The notes under the pieces are model-generated. The model was not told the DNA's origin and ran no database searches. It saw only the letters and a list, made by a program, of their open reading frames with translations. Both the position numbers and the translations under genes were made by a program. Below are positions 27,888 through 37,462 of a stretch of 64,000 bases of DNA, in pieces (within the stretch, counting starts at the first letter, position 1; each line of letters starts with the position of its first letter). The DNA comes from JBOFIQ01 sp051654905 (lineage in GTDB: Bacteria > Actinomycetota > Actinomycetes > Propionibacteriales > Propionibacteriaceae): assembly GCA_051654905.1 (NCBI GenBank), contig JBOFYY010000132.1:62001-126000 (forward strand), in the 5' to 3' direction.

Positions 27888-29217
27888 ATGTCGGGATCAG
27901 AAATAGCAGGTTCATTAACTCGAGCTGAACGGCTAGATCGACTTCCATCTGGAAAAGCTCACCATAGATTATTGTGGGGGTCAGGAGTCGGTTGGGCTCT
28001 TGATGCGATGGATGTTGGGCTAATCTCCTTTGTTATGGTGGCGTTGCGATCGCAGTGGCATCTTTCTAATACGATGCTTAGCTGGATTGGCTCTATCGGG
28101 TTTATTGGCATGATGTTAGGAGCTAGCATCGGAGGTCTTCTCGCTGACCGGATTGGGCGTCGACAAGTCTTTGCGGGAACCTTATTGGTTTATGGCATCG
28201 CAACAGGAGCATCAGCTTTTGCTGGTGGTGTTGCGGTACTTATTATTTTGCGGTTCCTAGTTGGTATCGGTCTGGGGGGCTGAACTTCCAGTAGCATCGA
28301 CATTAGTCAGTGAATATGCCCCATCAGCAGTGCGCGGCCGCATGGTTGTAATGCTGGAAGCGTTCTGGGCTGTCGGATGGATTGCTGCAGCAGCCTTAGG
28401 TTATTTTGTTGTTGCACCATATTCGAACGGTTGGCGTTGGGCGCTAGCTGTAGGTATTGTTCCTACTCTTTACGTGCTAGTGGTTCGTTTCGGATTACCA
28501 GAATCGGTACGGTTTCTAGAATCTAGAGGCCGTCACGATGAAGCTGAGCGAGCAGTTCAGATATTTGAAACGGGTTCTGGAGTAACTCCAGTTATGCATA
28601 CTCCGCCATCGCCAGCAGCTGCGCCTAGTCGCGGATCGATATGGTCTGCTGCGTTACGTAATCGTACTGCTGCACTTTGGCTTGTCTGGTTTTGCGTCAA
28701 TTTTTCTTATTACGGGGCGTTTATCTGGATTCCTAGTTTGCTTCACGCCAGAGGTATGACTATGACTAAATCTTTCGGATTTACGCTCATTATTACGCTG
28801 GCACAGCTTCCTGGATATGCGGTTGCTGCTTGGCTGATCGAAGTTTGGGGCAGACGAAGTACCTTAGCTACTTTTTTGGTGGGGTCAGCTTTATCGGCGG
28901 CAGCATTTGGCTGGGCAACTACAGAACCTGCCGTAATCGCTGCTGGATGTGCACTTAGCTTCTTTAACTTGGGGGCTTGGGGTGCGTTATATGCGATCGG
29001 GCCAGAAATCTATCCCACCTCTGTTCGCGGTACAGCCGCTGGTGCGGCGGCAGCTTTTGGACGTATTGCTTCTATTATTGCGCCAATATCAGTACCGTTA
29101 CTGATGAAAGCAGGAGGAGCTATCTTTGCTTTCGGTGTTTTTGGGGTGGCTTTCCTGATCGCTGCTATAGCAGCAGTTACCTTGCCAGAGCGTAAACACT
29201 TAACTATGACCGAATAA
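27888..29217 (+). pseudogene. NiaP/YceI-like MFS transporter, frameshifted at a G6 run
   Basis: Two overlapping reading frames together encode one 12-helix major facilitator. The first (from the ATG at 27888, GGAG upstream) gives WALDAMDVGLISFVMVALR and the loop motif ADRIGRR, and ends ...RFLVGIGLGG followed by a stop near 28283. The second continues ELPVASTLVSEYAPSAVRGR to 29217. The switch falls in a GGGGGG run at about 28273-28278: removing one G gives GLGAELPVAS, the usual family sequence. The N-terminal sequence resembles the niacin transporter NiaP group. The break may be a sequencing error, a decayed gene or a phase-variable slip site. If intact, it would import a small carboxylic acid such as nicotinate; the substrate is uncertain. 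Confidence 0.8.
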
Positions 29218-29251
29218 CCTGCTCTATTCGGGAAACGGTAGGGTCGTTCTT

Positions 29252-31726
29252 ATGCCAGCTCTTGCTCTTACCGAAGCGCGTCGCCGCGCAGAACTGTTAA
29301 ACGTATCTTTGACCGATATTGTTCTTGATGTCACTGATGCAGAGCATTTTCGTTCGACCAGCACGATTACTTTTACCTGCGCAAATGATGTGGCGAGTAC
29401 CTTCGTCGATATCAAACCTAAACAGCTTCTAAGCGTGACGCTTAATGGGCGGGATCTGAGGTTAGAATCTTTTGCTGATGGTCGACTGGAATTAAATGGG
29501 TTAGCTGCCGATAACGTCCTCGTTATTGATGCGATTATGGACTACAGCCATGACGGCGAGGGTGTTCACTCGCATATTGATCCTGCAGATGGACGTCGCT
29601 ATCTCTACGCTATGAGTTTTCTTGATGCGGCGCCGCGCTGGTTTGGATGTTTTGACCAGCCAGATCTTAAATCTCGATTCCATCTGACAGTTACAGCCCC
29701 GGTTTCTTGGAATGTGCTAGGTAACGGCCCAGCCCATATCGTAAGCCAAACTACCCAAACTGCTACTTGGGATATTGCACCACCGCACCCTATTTCTACC
29801 TATCTAGTAACGCTGGCTGCTGGTGAGTGGGTGAGCGTAGCTGCTGAACACGATGGCATTCGGCTGGGGCTTCACGCTAAAACAAGTTTAGTAAAAGAGC
29901 TAACAGCAGCTTCAGAAGAACTGGTAGCTGTTACCGGAGATGCTTTCGACGCTTATCACCGACTTTTTGAATACCGCTATCCATTCGGTGAGTATCATCA
30001 AGTTTTTGTTCCGGATTTCAATGCCGGTGCTATGGAAAATCCTGGATGTGTATTACTGCGAGATTCGCTGTTGTTCTCTGGCGCTGCTACCACTGCTGAG
30101 AGAGCCGACCGGGCAGGAACTGTTGCCCATGAGCTTGCACATATGTGGTTTGGTGATCTAGTTACGATGCGCTGGTGGGATGACTTATGGCTTAATGAGA
30201 GCTTTGCCGAATATATGTCTCACAGAGTTCTGACCGAATCGGGACGCTTTGAGCTATGGACTTCGTTTGGGATGACGCGAAAATCTTGGGGAGGTCTGGC
30301 AGATCGAGCTCCTTCTACCCACCCAGTAGCTGCTTCTGGTGCAGCAGATACTCATGTTGCGCTGATGAACTTTGATGGTATTTCCTATGCCAAAGGTGCA
30401 GCTTTAGTAAAGCAGCTCGCTAAACGAATGGGAGATGAAGTATTTTTTACTGGTCTTCGCTCTCATTTTTCTGATTTTGCTTTCAAGAATGCAGAAATGC
30501 ATGATTTATTAGCTCGCTGGCAGGCCTGCGGAGCTGATTGGCTAACTAAATGGGCAGATGCGTGGTTACGAACAACTGGAATGGACACGCTCACAGTTAC
30601 TCCCGATGGCAAGGTTTTAGTGCTGCAAGAAGACGGGGCACAATCCCCGCGCGAACATAGCGTCGATATTGCTGTAATGAATACCGCCGGAGTAACAGTA
30701 GCTCGATCACAACATACCTTGGTCAGCGGTATTAACTCGCTGCAGGTAGCTCCGGCGGCAGAAGATTTCTTGCTGCCAGATGCTGGAGATGATACTTGGG
30801 CGGTGGTGAGATTCGCCGCAGATAAGGCTTGTGAGATTCCTGCAATAAGTCAGTTCCCGGATGCGGCGTCGCGGGTAGCAACTTGGTCTGCGCTGCGCTG
30901 GGGAGTACATGACGGAATTCTTGACCCGCGAGAAGTTTTTGCGGTCCTATTGCGGGAACTAGAACTAGAACCGCTAGACGAGATAGTTACGGTTATGCTC
31001 ACTTGGGCGCAAACGACGCTCTTGGCGTGGTTACCTGCAACAGAGCGTATTTCGACGATGACGTTACTTTCAGATCGAGTAGCGATGATTCTGTCGCAGA
31101 CAGAATCTGGTAGCGATCGAAAACTGTTGCTCTTGCGTTCCCTTTTAGAGACGACGCACCAGAGCGATTGGCTGCGTGATTTCTTGGCAGGTTCCTACGG
31201 GGAGTTATCTAATGATCCACGACTGCGCTGGCGAGCTATCTGTCGGTTAGCTGCGGTGACTGCAACCACAACCGAGATCGATCATGAATTGACTAGCGAT
31301 CAATCAGCACAAGCTGTCATTGATGCAGCAAAAGCTCGAGCTATGGTGCCTACCGCTGCTGCTAAACAACAAGCATTGGATAAGTTCTTATCGGATCCAA
31401 ATGCAACACCCCACGAGCTTTATGCCATTGGTGAGAGCATATTCCTGCCAGAACAGGCAGTTGAAATGGAGTCCTATGCAGTGCAGTGGTGTGAAAGATT
31501 GGTGGGTTTAGAAGATCATCGGCAAGGATGGGTGATAGGTAAATCTGTTCGGGCGGCTTTCCCAGATGCGGTAGCTACTCCGGCGGTAATTGCCGTAATC
31601 GAGAAAACACTGTCCCAAGAGCTGCATCCGGCAGTCAGGAGAACCCTTGTCGATGGGTTATCTCGAATGAAATTGATAACTAGATCACAAAATTTATTCC
31701 CCGCTGTTACAGTTTCGACAGAATAG
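29252..31726 (+). CDS. pepN: Aminopeptidase N (M1 family)
   Basis: An 824-residue M1 metallopeptidase, the size of actinobacterial PepN. The substrate-anchoring GAMENPG motif (about 260-266) is followed by the zinc site [19 protein letters not shown] (about 297-315: two His and the catalytic Glu) and the third ligand in NESFAEY (about 320). It removes N-terminal residues from peptides in the cytoplasm. The ATG at 29252 is preceded by only a weak ribosome binding site (GGTAGGG). It sits alone between the MFS gene and the ferredoxin gene. Confidence 0.95.
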   Translation: MPALALTEARRRAELLNVSLTDIVLDVTDAEHFRSTSTITFTCANDVASTFVDIKPKQLLSVTLNGRDLRLESFADGRLELNGLAADNVLVIDAIMDYSHDGEGVHSHIDPADGRRYLYAMSFLDAAPRWFGCFDQPDLKSRFHLTVTAPVSWNVLGNGPAHIVSQTTQTATWDIAPPHPISTYLVTLAAGEWVSVAAEHDGIRLGLHAKTSLVKELTAASEELVAVTGDAFDAYHRLFEYRYPFGEYHQVFVPDFNAGAMENPGCVLLRDSLLFSGAATTAERADRAGTVAHELAHMWFGDLVTMRWWDDLWLNESFAEYMSHRVLTESGRFELWTSFGMTRKSWGGLADRAPSTHPVAASGAADTHVALMNFDGISYAKGAALVKQLAKRMGDEVFFTGLRSHFSDFAFKNAEMHDLLARWQACGADWLTKWADAWLRTTGMDTLTVTPDGKVLVLQEDGAQSPREHSVDIAVMNTAGVTVARSQHTLVSGINSLQVAPAAEDFLLPDAGDDTWAVVRFAADKACEIPAISQFPDAASRVATWSALRWGVHDGILDPREVFAVLLRELELEPLDEIVTVMLTWAQTTLLAWLPATERISTMTLLSDRVAMILSQTESGSDRKLLLLRSLLETTHQSDWLRDFLAGSYGELSNDPRLRWRAICRLAAVTATTTEIDHELTSDQSAQAVIDAAKARAMVPTAAAKQQALDKFLSDPNATPHELYAIGESIFLPEQAVEMESYAVQWCERLVGLEDHRQGWVIGKSVRAAFPDAVATPAVIAVIEKTLSQELHPAVRRTLVDGLSRMKLITRSQNLFPAVTVSTE

Positions 31727-31784
31727 GACTAATCTAGTCTTGTGGCGTTGCGACCACATGTCTTTTGAAGGATTGGAGTTCCCC

Positions 31785-32105
31785 ATGACCTACGTAATTG
31801 CTCTTCCCTGTGTGGATACCAAGGATCGTGCGTGCGTCGAGGAGTGTCCGGTCGACTGTATCTACGAAGGTAACCGCACGCTTTACATTCAGCCAGAAGA
31901 GTGTGTTGACTGTGGCGCTTGTGAGCCGGTCTGCCCAGTAGAAGCTATCTTCTATGAAGATGATCTCCCGGAAGAATATGCTGGTTTCTACGATGCCAAT
32001 GTGCAGTTCTTTGACGGTATTGGCACTCCAGGTGGTGCAGCCAAGATGGGTGTAATCAATAAAGATCACCCCATGATTGAGGCATTGCCGCCACAAGGCG
32101 AGTGA
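31785..32105 (+). CDS. fdxA: 7Fe ferredoxin
   Basis: A 106-residue ferredoxin of the actinobacterial FdxA/FdxC type. The start [20 protein letters not shown] and the cluster-binding cysteines ([12 protein letters not shown] near 15-26 and [15 protein letters not shown] near 43-57) fit one 3Fe-4S and one 4Fe-4S cluster. It serves as an electron carrier. The ATG at 31785, with GGAG seven bases upstream, gives the conserved start; an upstream in-frame ATG would add an unrelated extension. A terminator hairpin follows directly. Confidence 0.95.
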   Translation: MTYVIALPCVDTKDRACVEECPVDCIYEGNRTLYIQPEECVDCGACEPVCPVEAIFYEDDLPEEYAGFYDANVQFFDGIGTPGGAAKMGVINKDHPMIEALPPQGE

Positions 32106-32116
32106 AGTAGTTTTTG

Positions 32117-32158
32117 AAAGTTGGGGAATCAGCTTTATTGCTAGTTCTCCAACTTTTT
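32117..32158 (+). terminator. Terminator after ferredoxin gene
   Basis: AAAGTTGGGGAA (32117-32128) pairs with TTCTCCAACTTT (32145-32156), including one G-U pair, and runs into a short T-tract. It begins 11 bases after the fdxA stop and also stands just beyond the end of the converging gene, so it may act on both. Confidence 0.8.
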
Positions 32159-32163
32159 AAGCT

Positions 32164-33105
32164 CTAAGTCCGAAACTCAATATGAACGCGCTGAGCTTCT
32201 AGCGGGGTAGGAGCGACGATCCAATCAGCAGCATTTTTATCGCTGGCTTGCCAAAGTTGATCGCCTACTTGGACACTAATAATTCCGTAAGCACGCATAT
32301 TAGCTACGGCAGTGTTCCCCCAAGCCCGGGCAATATCGGGACTAGCTCCAGCTAAATCCACGGTTGCCCCAGTTGCTTTAGCGTTGATACCCCAAACACT
32401 ATTGAGATCAGAAACAAAAGCTCCAGAATTAGCGGGCCAGCGCTCTCGATCAAGACATGTAACAGTACTACCAGCAGTTCCACTAAAAACTGCAGCGAGA
32501 GCTAACGCATCTGGTTCTCTTTTTAGGTAGCCATCAGGAACTCCAGAGCGTTGTACCTTTTGGGCAATGTTATTTATTGATCCAACTTCCCAGTCGATCT
32601 TTTGCATAGCGGTAAGGAATGTGACAGTGGAATAGTCCGGATCCATGATCTCTTCTCGAGTGCCCCAGCCTTGGCTGGGACGCTGTTGGAATAGTCCCAC
32701 CGAATCTAGATCCCCATAGTCAAGATTATGCAGACTAGATTCTTGTAGCGCTGTTGCAAGAGCAATTGCCGCCCCACGCTCTCCGACGCCTTCTCGAGTA
32801 GCAATCCCGGTAATCAAGGCTGCGAAGTGCATCTGTTCATGACTAAGTGTGACAGTATGACCGTTGCTGGTAGCAATACATTGTTCCGGAATCAGATATT
32901 TAGGTTTAAGTTTTTTCCCTAAAGCAAGGATGCCCCAACTAACTCCAGCCAAGAGAGCTAGTGAAATCAGGGTGGCAATAATTCCGCGAAACCGACAGTG
33001 GCGTCGAGTTTCATTGCGAGCATTCTTGGAAGTGAAAAGATTAGCTAGAGTTTTGTCATCATCACGGTATGAGACAGAATCATCAGAGTTTAGATGGCGA
33101 GGCAT
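32164..33105 (-). CDS. Membrane-anchored lysozyme-fold-like protein
   Basis: A 313-residue protein with a basic cytoplasmic N-terminus (1-38), one membrane helix (about 40-60) and an exported domain. The segment ERGAAIALATALQESSLHNL followed by DSVGLFQQRPSQGWGT resembles the 'ALxQESS...GLFQ' core of transglycosylase/lysozyme-like folds and matches a family conserved in actinobacteria, sometimes misleadingly annotated as a metal transporter. The glutamate of QESS would be the candidate catalytic residue. A second exported domain (about 220-313) is unassigned. It converges on fdxA. Peptidoglycan action is inferred, not shown. Confidence 0.65.
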   Translation of the reverse strand: MPRHLNSDDSVSYRDDDKTLANLFTSKNARNETRRHCRFRGIIATLISLALLAGVSWGILALGKKLKPKYLIPEQCIATSNGHTVTLSHEQMHFAALITGIATREGVGERGAAIALATALQESSLHNLDYGDLDSVGLFQQRPSQGWGTREEIMDPDYSTVTFLTAMQKIDWEVGSINNIAQKVQRSGVPDGYLKREPDALALAAVFSGTAGSTVTCLDRERWPANSGAFVSDLNSVWGINAKATGATVDLAGASPDIARAWGNTAVANMRAYGIISVQVGDQLWQASDKNAADWIVAPTPLEAQRVHIEFRT

Positions 33106-33231
33106 AGCTGGAAGTTTAGCTGTGTCAGCTCGGTTATAGCGGCGTCACACTCTTAGGGGAGCAAAAATGTGTAGAGCTGTTTGCCGTGTGAATCTGGCAA
33201 TGATCACTTAACTATCGCTAGGCTCACAACT

Positions 33232-33996
33232 GTGACCGAAGATAAGTTGCAGCACACGCACCGACAAGGATCAGTACTTCGTCGGCGAGATCAGATTTTA
33301 AAAACTACAACAGATCAGCGCCTCTTAGAGAGTCGAGGCGGTGCTGAATGGGTTCATATGGATCCGTGGCGAGTGATGCGTATCCAAGCTGAGTTCGTAG
33401 AAGGTTTTGGCACGCTAGCAGATTTAGGTAGCACGATCGCTGTTTTTGGCTCGGCAAGAACTACGCCAGATAACCAGTACTATCACGCTGCTGAACTATT
33501 AGGACGCAAGCTGGTAGAACGCGGTTTTGCGGTAATGACTGGTGGTGGGCCCGGAATTATGGAAGCGGCAAATAAAGGTGCCGCAGAAGCTGGTGGCACC
33601 TCTGTCGGGTTAGGAATTGAGCTGCCATTTGAGAGTTCCTTAAATGAATATGTCACACTAGGAATCAATTTCCGGTACTTCTTTGCTCGAAAAACTATGT
33701 TTATGAAGTACTCGCAAGGTTTTATCGTTATGCCCGGTGGAGTGGGTACTCTCGATGAAATGTTTGAGGCTGTAACGTTAGTTCAGACTCAGAAACTCAC
33801 TAATTTTCCAATTGTTTTGTATGGAACCAGCTACTGGGCAGGAATAGTTGATTGGCTACGTAATACCGTTGCTGAGCAGTCTTATATTGCTCTTGATGAT
33901 CTAGCAATGTTCCATATCACTGATGATATTGATGAAGCAGTTGAACTTATGGTGGAGCGACGTGCGCATGATGCAGCTCCAATCGACCCACAGTAG
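33232..33996 (+). CDS. LOG-family protein (TIGR00730)
   Basis: About 254 residues. The family motifs are GGGPGIMEAANKGA (about 103-116) and PGGVGTLDEMFE (about 167-178), characteristic of 'lysine decarboxylase-like' LOG proteins. Characterised members are nucleoside 5'-monophosphate phosphoribohydrolases acting on cytokinin-type nucleotides. The GTG at 33232 is chosen because upstream in-frame codons lack family resemblance; the ribosome binding site is weak. The following genes (DivIVA-like, DUF3117, glgA, glgC) repeat the mycobacterial order. Confidence 0.85.
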   Translation: MTEDKLQHTHRQGSVLRRRDQILKTTTDQRLLESRGGAEWVHMDPWRVMRIQAEFVEGFGTLADLGSTIAVFGSARTTPDNQYYHAAELLGRKLVERGFAVMTGGGPGIMEAANKGAAEAGGTSVGLGIELPFESSLNEYVTLGINFRYFFARKTMFMKYSQGFIVMPGGVGTLDEMFEAVTLVQTQKLTNFPIVLYGTSYWAGIVDWLRNTVAEQSYIALDDLAMFHITDDIDEAVELMVERRAHDAAPIDPQ

Positions 33997-34005
33997 GATG
34001 GCGTA

Positions 34006-34365
34006 ATGGAATGGGTTTTTGCGGCGCTAGCTGTTGTTGTAATAGGACTGGCTGCGTTTGCTGCTGCTGGGCATCTAGGTGCTATGCCAGAGGTTGATGT
34101 TGATACTCCTAGCCCAATTTTGCCGGATGGGAAACTAGGTGCTGCTGATTTGCGATCGGCTCGGTTCGGAGTTCAGATTCGAGGCTACGATATGGCTCAA
34201 GTCGATAGCTTATTGGCTCGGCTTTCCGAACAGCTAGAAACCGCTGATGAAACAGAAATTGAGAGCACTACGGTGTTAGAAGCGAGAAAAGTAGTATTTC
34301 CTGATCATAAAGAAAAGGCTGAGATGCCCGGTTTTCCGGGATCTTCACGTCTAGAACTGGAATAA
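34006..34365 (+). CDS. DivIVA-domain membrane protein
   Basis: A 119-residue protein with one N-terminal membrane helix (residues 2-25) and a short DivIVA-like segment (LRSARFGVQIRGYDMAQVDSLLARL, about 50-75; 'F.....GY....VD..L' is the family mark). The remaining sequence is acidic. An AGGATGG element precedes the ATG nine bases after the LOG gene, so the two are probably cotranscribed. It is not the polar-growth protein Wag31 itself, being too short and membrane-anchored. Confidence 0.85.
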   Translation: MEWVFAALAVVVIGLAAFAAAGHLGAMPEVDVDTPSPILPDGKLGAADLRSARFGVQIRGYDMAQVDSLLARLSEQLETADETEIESTTVLEARKVVFPDHKEKAEMPGFPGSSRLELE

Positions 34366-34447
34366 CTAACCTAGACTAAGAGAAAAATGTTCTCGAATAA
34401 GGAATAATAGTAGGACAGTAGTTATACCTGAAGGAAGAGGTTCGTCC

Positions 34448-34618
34448 ATGGCTGCCATGAAGCCGCGCACCGGTGAGGGCCCGATCGAGGTCACCAAGGA
34501 GGGGCGTTCGCTGGTCATGCGAATCCCGGCCGAAGGTGGTGGCCGTTTGGTTATCGAGCTCAATAATGATGAAGCTACCGCGCTCCTAGCTGCGTTAGAA
34601 GGAATCGTCGTTAAGTGA
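34448..34618 (+). CDS. DUF3117 small protein
   Basis: A 56-residue protein (MAAMKPRTGEGPIEVTKEGR at the start) of the DUF3117 family, found throughout actinobacteria and almost invariant in sequence. The AAGGAAGAGG before the ATG is strong. Its first half is GC-rich and uses codons unlike the neighbours, perhaps because the gene is highly expressed. It is followed by a long terminator. Function unknown; the neighbourhood (DivIVA-like upstream, glgA downstream on the other strand) is conserved. Confidence 0.93.
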   Translation: MAAMKPRTGEGPIEVTKEGRSLVMRIPAEGGGRLVIELNNDEATALLAALEGIVVK

Positions 34619-34643
34619 GGCACTAACCTCCTATTAACGTAGC

Positions 34644-34684
34644 AAGGGATCCTCTCAGAAATATTCTGAGAGGATCCCTTTTGT
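34644..34684. terminator. Bidirectional terminator between DUF3117 gene and glgA
   Basis: A perfect 17-bp stem (34644-34660 with 34664-34680) with a three-base loop lies between the ends of two converging genes. TTTT follows on the plus strand, and the stem itself supplies A/T-rich ends on the minus strand. Confidence 0.9.
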
Positions 34685-34694
34685 TATTTAGCTA

Positions 34695-35891
34695 CTAGCT
34701 GGAATTATGTTGAGAAATTGCGGTCTGATAAACAGCTAACGTTTGTTGGGCAATTTTTTCCCAGCTGAATTCGTCGATACAGCGTTGGCGTCCGGCAATA
34801 CCAAATGCTCGAGCCTTTTCTCGATTACGAGTTAGTTCATTGATGCGTTGCGCGAACCTATCCTCAAAATCAGCAATGAAGGCAGCGTCATTGGCGCGAG
34901 TAGGATCATAGTCCACAAGAAATCCAGTTTCGCCATCGATAACAACTTCTGGAATACCTCCAACTCGCGAAGCAACCACGGCAGTCTCACATGCCATTGC
35001 TTCCAGATTGACGATACCAAGTGGTTCATAAATCGAAGGGCAAGCAAAAACTGTGGAATGTGAAAGTATTTGTCGCAACGAAGCTCGGGGCAGCATGTCT
35101 TGCACCCAGATCACTCTGCCATCACGTAGCTTGGTGAGTTCAGCAAAGGCATCATGGAATTCTGCAGCTATTTCTGGAGTATCTGGAGCGCCAGCTAGTA
35201 GTAGTAGCTGGGTGTCTTTATCTAGGAGCTGAGCTGCTCGTACCAGATGTACAAGACCTTTTTGGCGAGTGATTCTTCCAACGAAAGTGACTATCGGGCA
35301 GTTAAGGTCAAGTCCCAGCTCCGCCAAAATTTGATTTTCGTTAACAACAGAGAACTCGTCGGTATCAATCCCGTTACGCACTACATGGACTTTTGCTGGA
35401 TCAAGATCAGGATATGAGGCGAGCACATCGGCTTTCATACCATCAGATACCGCAATAATGGCAGCAGCCGCGTCAAGAGCAGTTTTTTCTGCCCAGCTTG
35501 AAAGACGATAGCCGCCAGCTAGCTGTTCGGCTTTCCACGGACGATGCGGTTCTAGCGAATGAGTAGTGACTACATGCGGCACATCAAGATACAGGCTGCC
35601 AAGGTGACCAGCTAGGTTTGCGTACCAAGTATGCGAATGAATGACGCTGGTAGCTGGCTCAAGTGCAGAAACCATAGATAAGTCTGCGCCGAATACTTTA
35701 AGCGCGGCGTTGGCTTCGGGTGGGAAGTTTTCGCTATGGGCAGTAGCGCCTTCACGAGGCCCTCCCATGCAGTGAACGTTGACATTAATTAGTGGCTCAA
35801 GCTTAGAAACCAGCTGCCCTACGTGGACGCCAGCGCCCCCGTAGATATGAGGCGGGTATTCACGGGTGAGGATCGTGACTGTGGGTTCCAT
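34695..35891 (-). CDS. glgA: Actinobacterial glycogen synthase (GlgA/GlgM-type GT4 glycosyltransferase)
   Basis: A 398-residue GT-B glycosyltransferase. The start VTILTREYPPHIYGGAGVHV is characteristic of the corynebacterial-type GlgA. The donor-site region includes VTFVGRITRQKGLVHLV (about 200-216) and ACPSIYEPLGIVNLEAMAC (about 300-318, with the E-x7-E motif). In mycobacteria the orthologue (GlgM) joins ADP-glucose to glucose 1-phosphate to form maltose 1-phosphate; others elongate glycogen from ADP-glucose. The sequence does not decide between them. It is divergent from glgC, with tRNA-Gly between them, the standard actinobacterial arrangement. Confidence 0.9.
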   Translation of the reverse strand: MEPTVTILTREYPPHIYGGAGVHVGQLVSKLEPLINVNVHCMGGPREGATAHSENFPPEANAALKVFGADLSMVSALEPATSVIHSHTWYANLAGHLGSLYLDVPHVVTTHSLEPHRPWKAEQLAGGYRLSSWAEKTALDAAAAIIAVSDGMKADVLASYPDLDPAKVHVVRNGIDTDEFSVVNENQILAELGLDLNCPIVTFVGRITRQKGLVHLVRAAQLLDKDTQLLLLAGAPDTPEIAAEFHDAFAELTKLRDGRVIWVQDMLPRASLRQILSHSTVFACPSIYEPLGIVNLEAMACETAVVASRVGGIPEVVIDGETGFLVDYDPTRANDAAFIADFEDRFAQRINELTRNREKARAFGIAGRQRCIDEFSWEKIAQQTLAVYQTAISQHNSS

Positions 35892-35931
35892 AATGGTGAG
35901 CTTAGTTGATTAAGGGGAGAACCGTATATAG

Positions 35932-35964
35932 AAAAAGAGTCTTAGCTAAGCTAAGACTCTTTTT
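35932..35964 (-). terminator. Terminator of the tRNA-Gly gene
   Basis: A 14-bp perfect stem (35932-35945 with 35951-35964) with a five-base loop ends in five T residues on the minus strand. It begins three bases beyond the tRNA 3' end, so it ends the tRNA transcript. Confidence 0.85.
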
Positions 35965-35966
35965 AG

Positions 35967-36037
35967 AGCGGGTGCCGGGAATTGAACCAAGGTCTGCCAC
36001 CAGGAAGGTGACCGTGTTACCGTTACACCACACCCGC
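35967..36037 (-). tRNA. tRNA-Gly (anticodon TCC)
   Basis: On the minus strand the 71-base sequence starts GCGGGTG and ends CACCCGC plus a discriminator T, giving a seven-pair acceptor stem. The D-loop contains GTGTAACGGTAACAC. The anticodon loop is CTTCCTG (anticodon TCC, decoding GGA/GGG). The T-loop is TTCAATT. The T-stem (CTTGG/CCCGG) has one T-C mismatch and one T-G pair. No CCA is encoded. Confidence 0.95.
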
Positions 36038-36159
36038 AAGGTGATCAATACTATCTGGAATGCTTCCAAAAATCCAGCTGAGTTAGTGAGATATCACAGT
36101 TCGGTTCAGATGGGACGAATTGAGCATACAAAAGCAACTAAAAGAGGTAAGTTTCAACT

Positions 36160-37392
36160 ATGGTGACAAGACCGACAGTGCTGTCCATTGTCCTCGCGGG
36201 TGGCGAGGGTAAACGTCTCATGCCTTTGACAGCTGACCGGGCTAAACCGGCGGTGCCATTCGGGGGCAATCTGCGGCTTATTGACTTTGTTCTATCAAAC
36301 ATGGTTAATTCAGGCTTGCTGCAAGTATGTGTTCTTACCCAATATAAATCCCATTCACTTGACCGACATATTTCTTTGACGTGGCGGATGTCGTCCATGC
36401 TGGGAAACTTTGTAGCGCCAGTACCTGCTCAACAACGGCTGGGACCGCGTTGGTACCAAGGAAGTGCTGACGCAATTCACCAATCAATGAATCTGATCAG
36501 GGATACAAATCCTGACTATGTGGTGGTTTTCGGTGCCGACAATATCTACCGTATGGATATTTCGCAGATGTTGGACCGGCATATTGAATCAGGTTTAGGC
36601 TGCACCGTCGCTGGGATTCGAGTTCCACGTAGCGAAGCAAGCGAGTTCGGCATCATTGATGCTGGTGGTGATAGCAAAATCCGAGACTTCCTCGAAAAGC
36701 CAGCAGATCCGCCAGGGTTAGCTGACGATCCAGATGTGAGCCTAGCTTCTATGGGGAACTACATCTTTACTACAGCTTCGCTAGTTTCAGTCTTAGAAGA
36801 AGATGCTGCCAATCCAACATCGCGTCATGATATGGGCGGGGACATCATTCCCAGCTTCGTAGCTCATGATGATGCCCAAGTTTATGATTTCCGCGATAAC
36901 TTGGTACCAGGAGCTACTGAAAAGGATCGTAACTACTGGCGTGACGTAGGCACAATTGATGCGTTCCATGAAGCTCATATGGACTTAGTATCGGTGGTTC
37001 CTGAATTTAATCTCTATAACGAAGACTGGCCGATATTCTCTCGACAGGAGATGGCTCCAGGCGCCAAATTTGTGTTGCGGGGGACTGCAGAGGATTCGAT
37101 AGTGTCAGCAGGCTGCATTATCTCCGGTGGTGATGTAGATCATTCAGTGCTTTCGCCACATGTCCATATCGATAAGTGGGCAACTGTCGAAAACTCGGTG
37201 TTGATGCATCGGGTGCAGGTGGGACGGAATGCAGTTATTCGTGATGCAATTCTTGATAAAGGTGTGGTAGTTCCAGATGGCTGTGAGATCGGCGTAGATA
37301 AAGATGCCGATCGCGCTCGCGGGTTTACAGTTTCTGAGGGCGGTATCACAGTAGTAGGCAAAAATATCATCGTGCCAAAAGCATCGTTCTGA
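36160..37392 (+). CDS. glgC: Glucose-1-phosphate adenylyltransferase
   Basis: A 410-residue enzyme of the usual length, making ADP-glucose from glucose 1-phosphate and ATP for glycogen synthesis. The nucleotide-binding start [20 protein letters not shown] (about 10-29), the [12 protein letters not shown] region (about 124-135), the sugar-binding FLEKP (about 178) and a C-terminal left-handed beta-helix (hexapeptide repeats, about 300-400) are all visible. An AGAGGT element precedes the ATG at 36160. A long terminator follows. Confidence 0.95.
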   Translation: MVTRPTVLSIVLAGGEGKRLMPLTADRAKPAVPFGGNLRLIDFVLSNMVNSGLLQVCVLTQYKSHSLDRHISLTWRMSSMLGNFVAPVPAQQRLGPRWYQGSADAIHQSMNLIRDTNPDYVVVFGADNIYRMDISQMLDRHIESGLGCTVAGIRVPRSEASEFGIIDAGGDSKIRDFLEKPADPPGLADDPDVSLASMGNYIFTTASLVSVLEEDAANPTSRHDMGGDIIPSFVAHDDAQVYDFRDNLVPGATEKDRNYWRDVGTIDAFHEAHMDLVSVVPEFNLYNEDWPIFSRQEMAPGAKFVLRGTAEDSIVSAGCIISGGDVDHSVLSPHVHIDKWATVENSVLMHRVQVGRNAVIRDAILDKGVVVPDGCEIGVDKDADRARGFTVSEGGITVVGKNIIVPKASF

Positions 37393-37399
37393 TTAATAG

Positions 37400-37449
37400 A
37401 AAAGCTGGGTTGGGTAATCTCTATTAAGGACTACCCAACCCAGCTTTTT
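37400..37449. terminator. Terminator after glgC
   Basis: A perfect 17-bp stem (37400-37416 with 37432-37448) with a 15-base loop ends in TTTTT on the plus strand and AAAA/TTTT on the other. It lies between glgC and the converging methyltransferase gene and probably serves both. Confidence 0.9.
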
Positions 37450-37462
37450 GTTAGAAGAGGTG

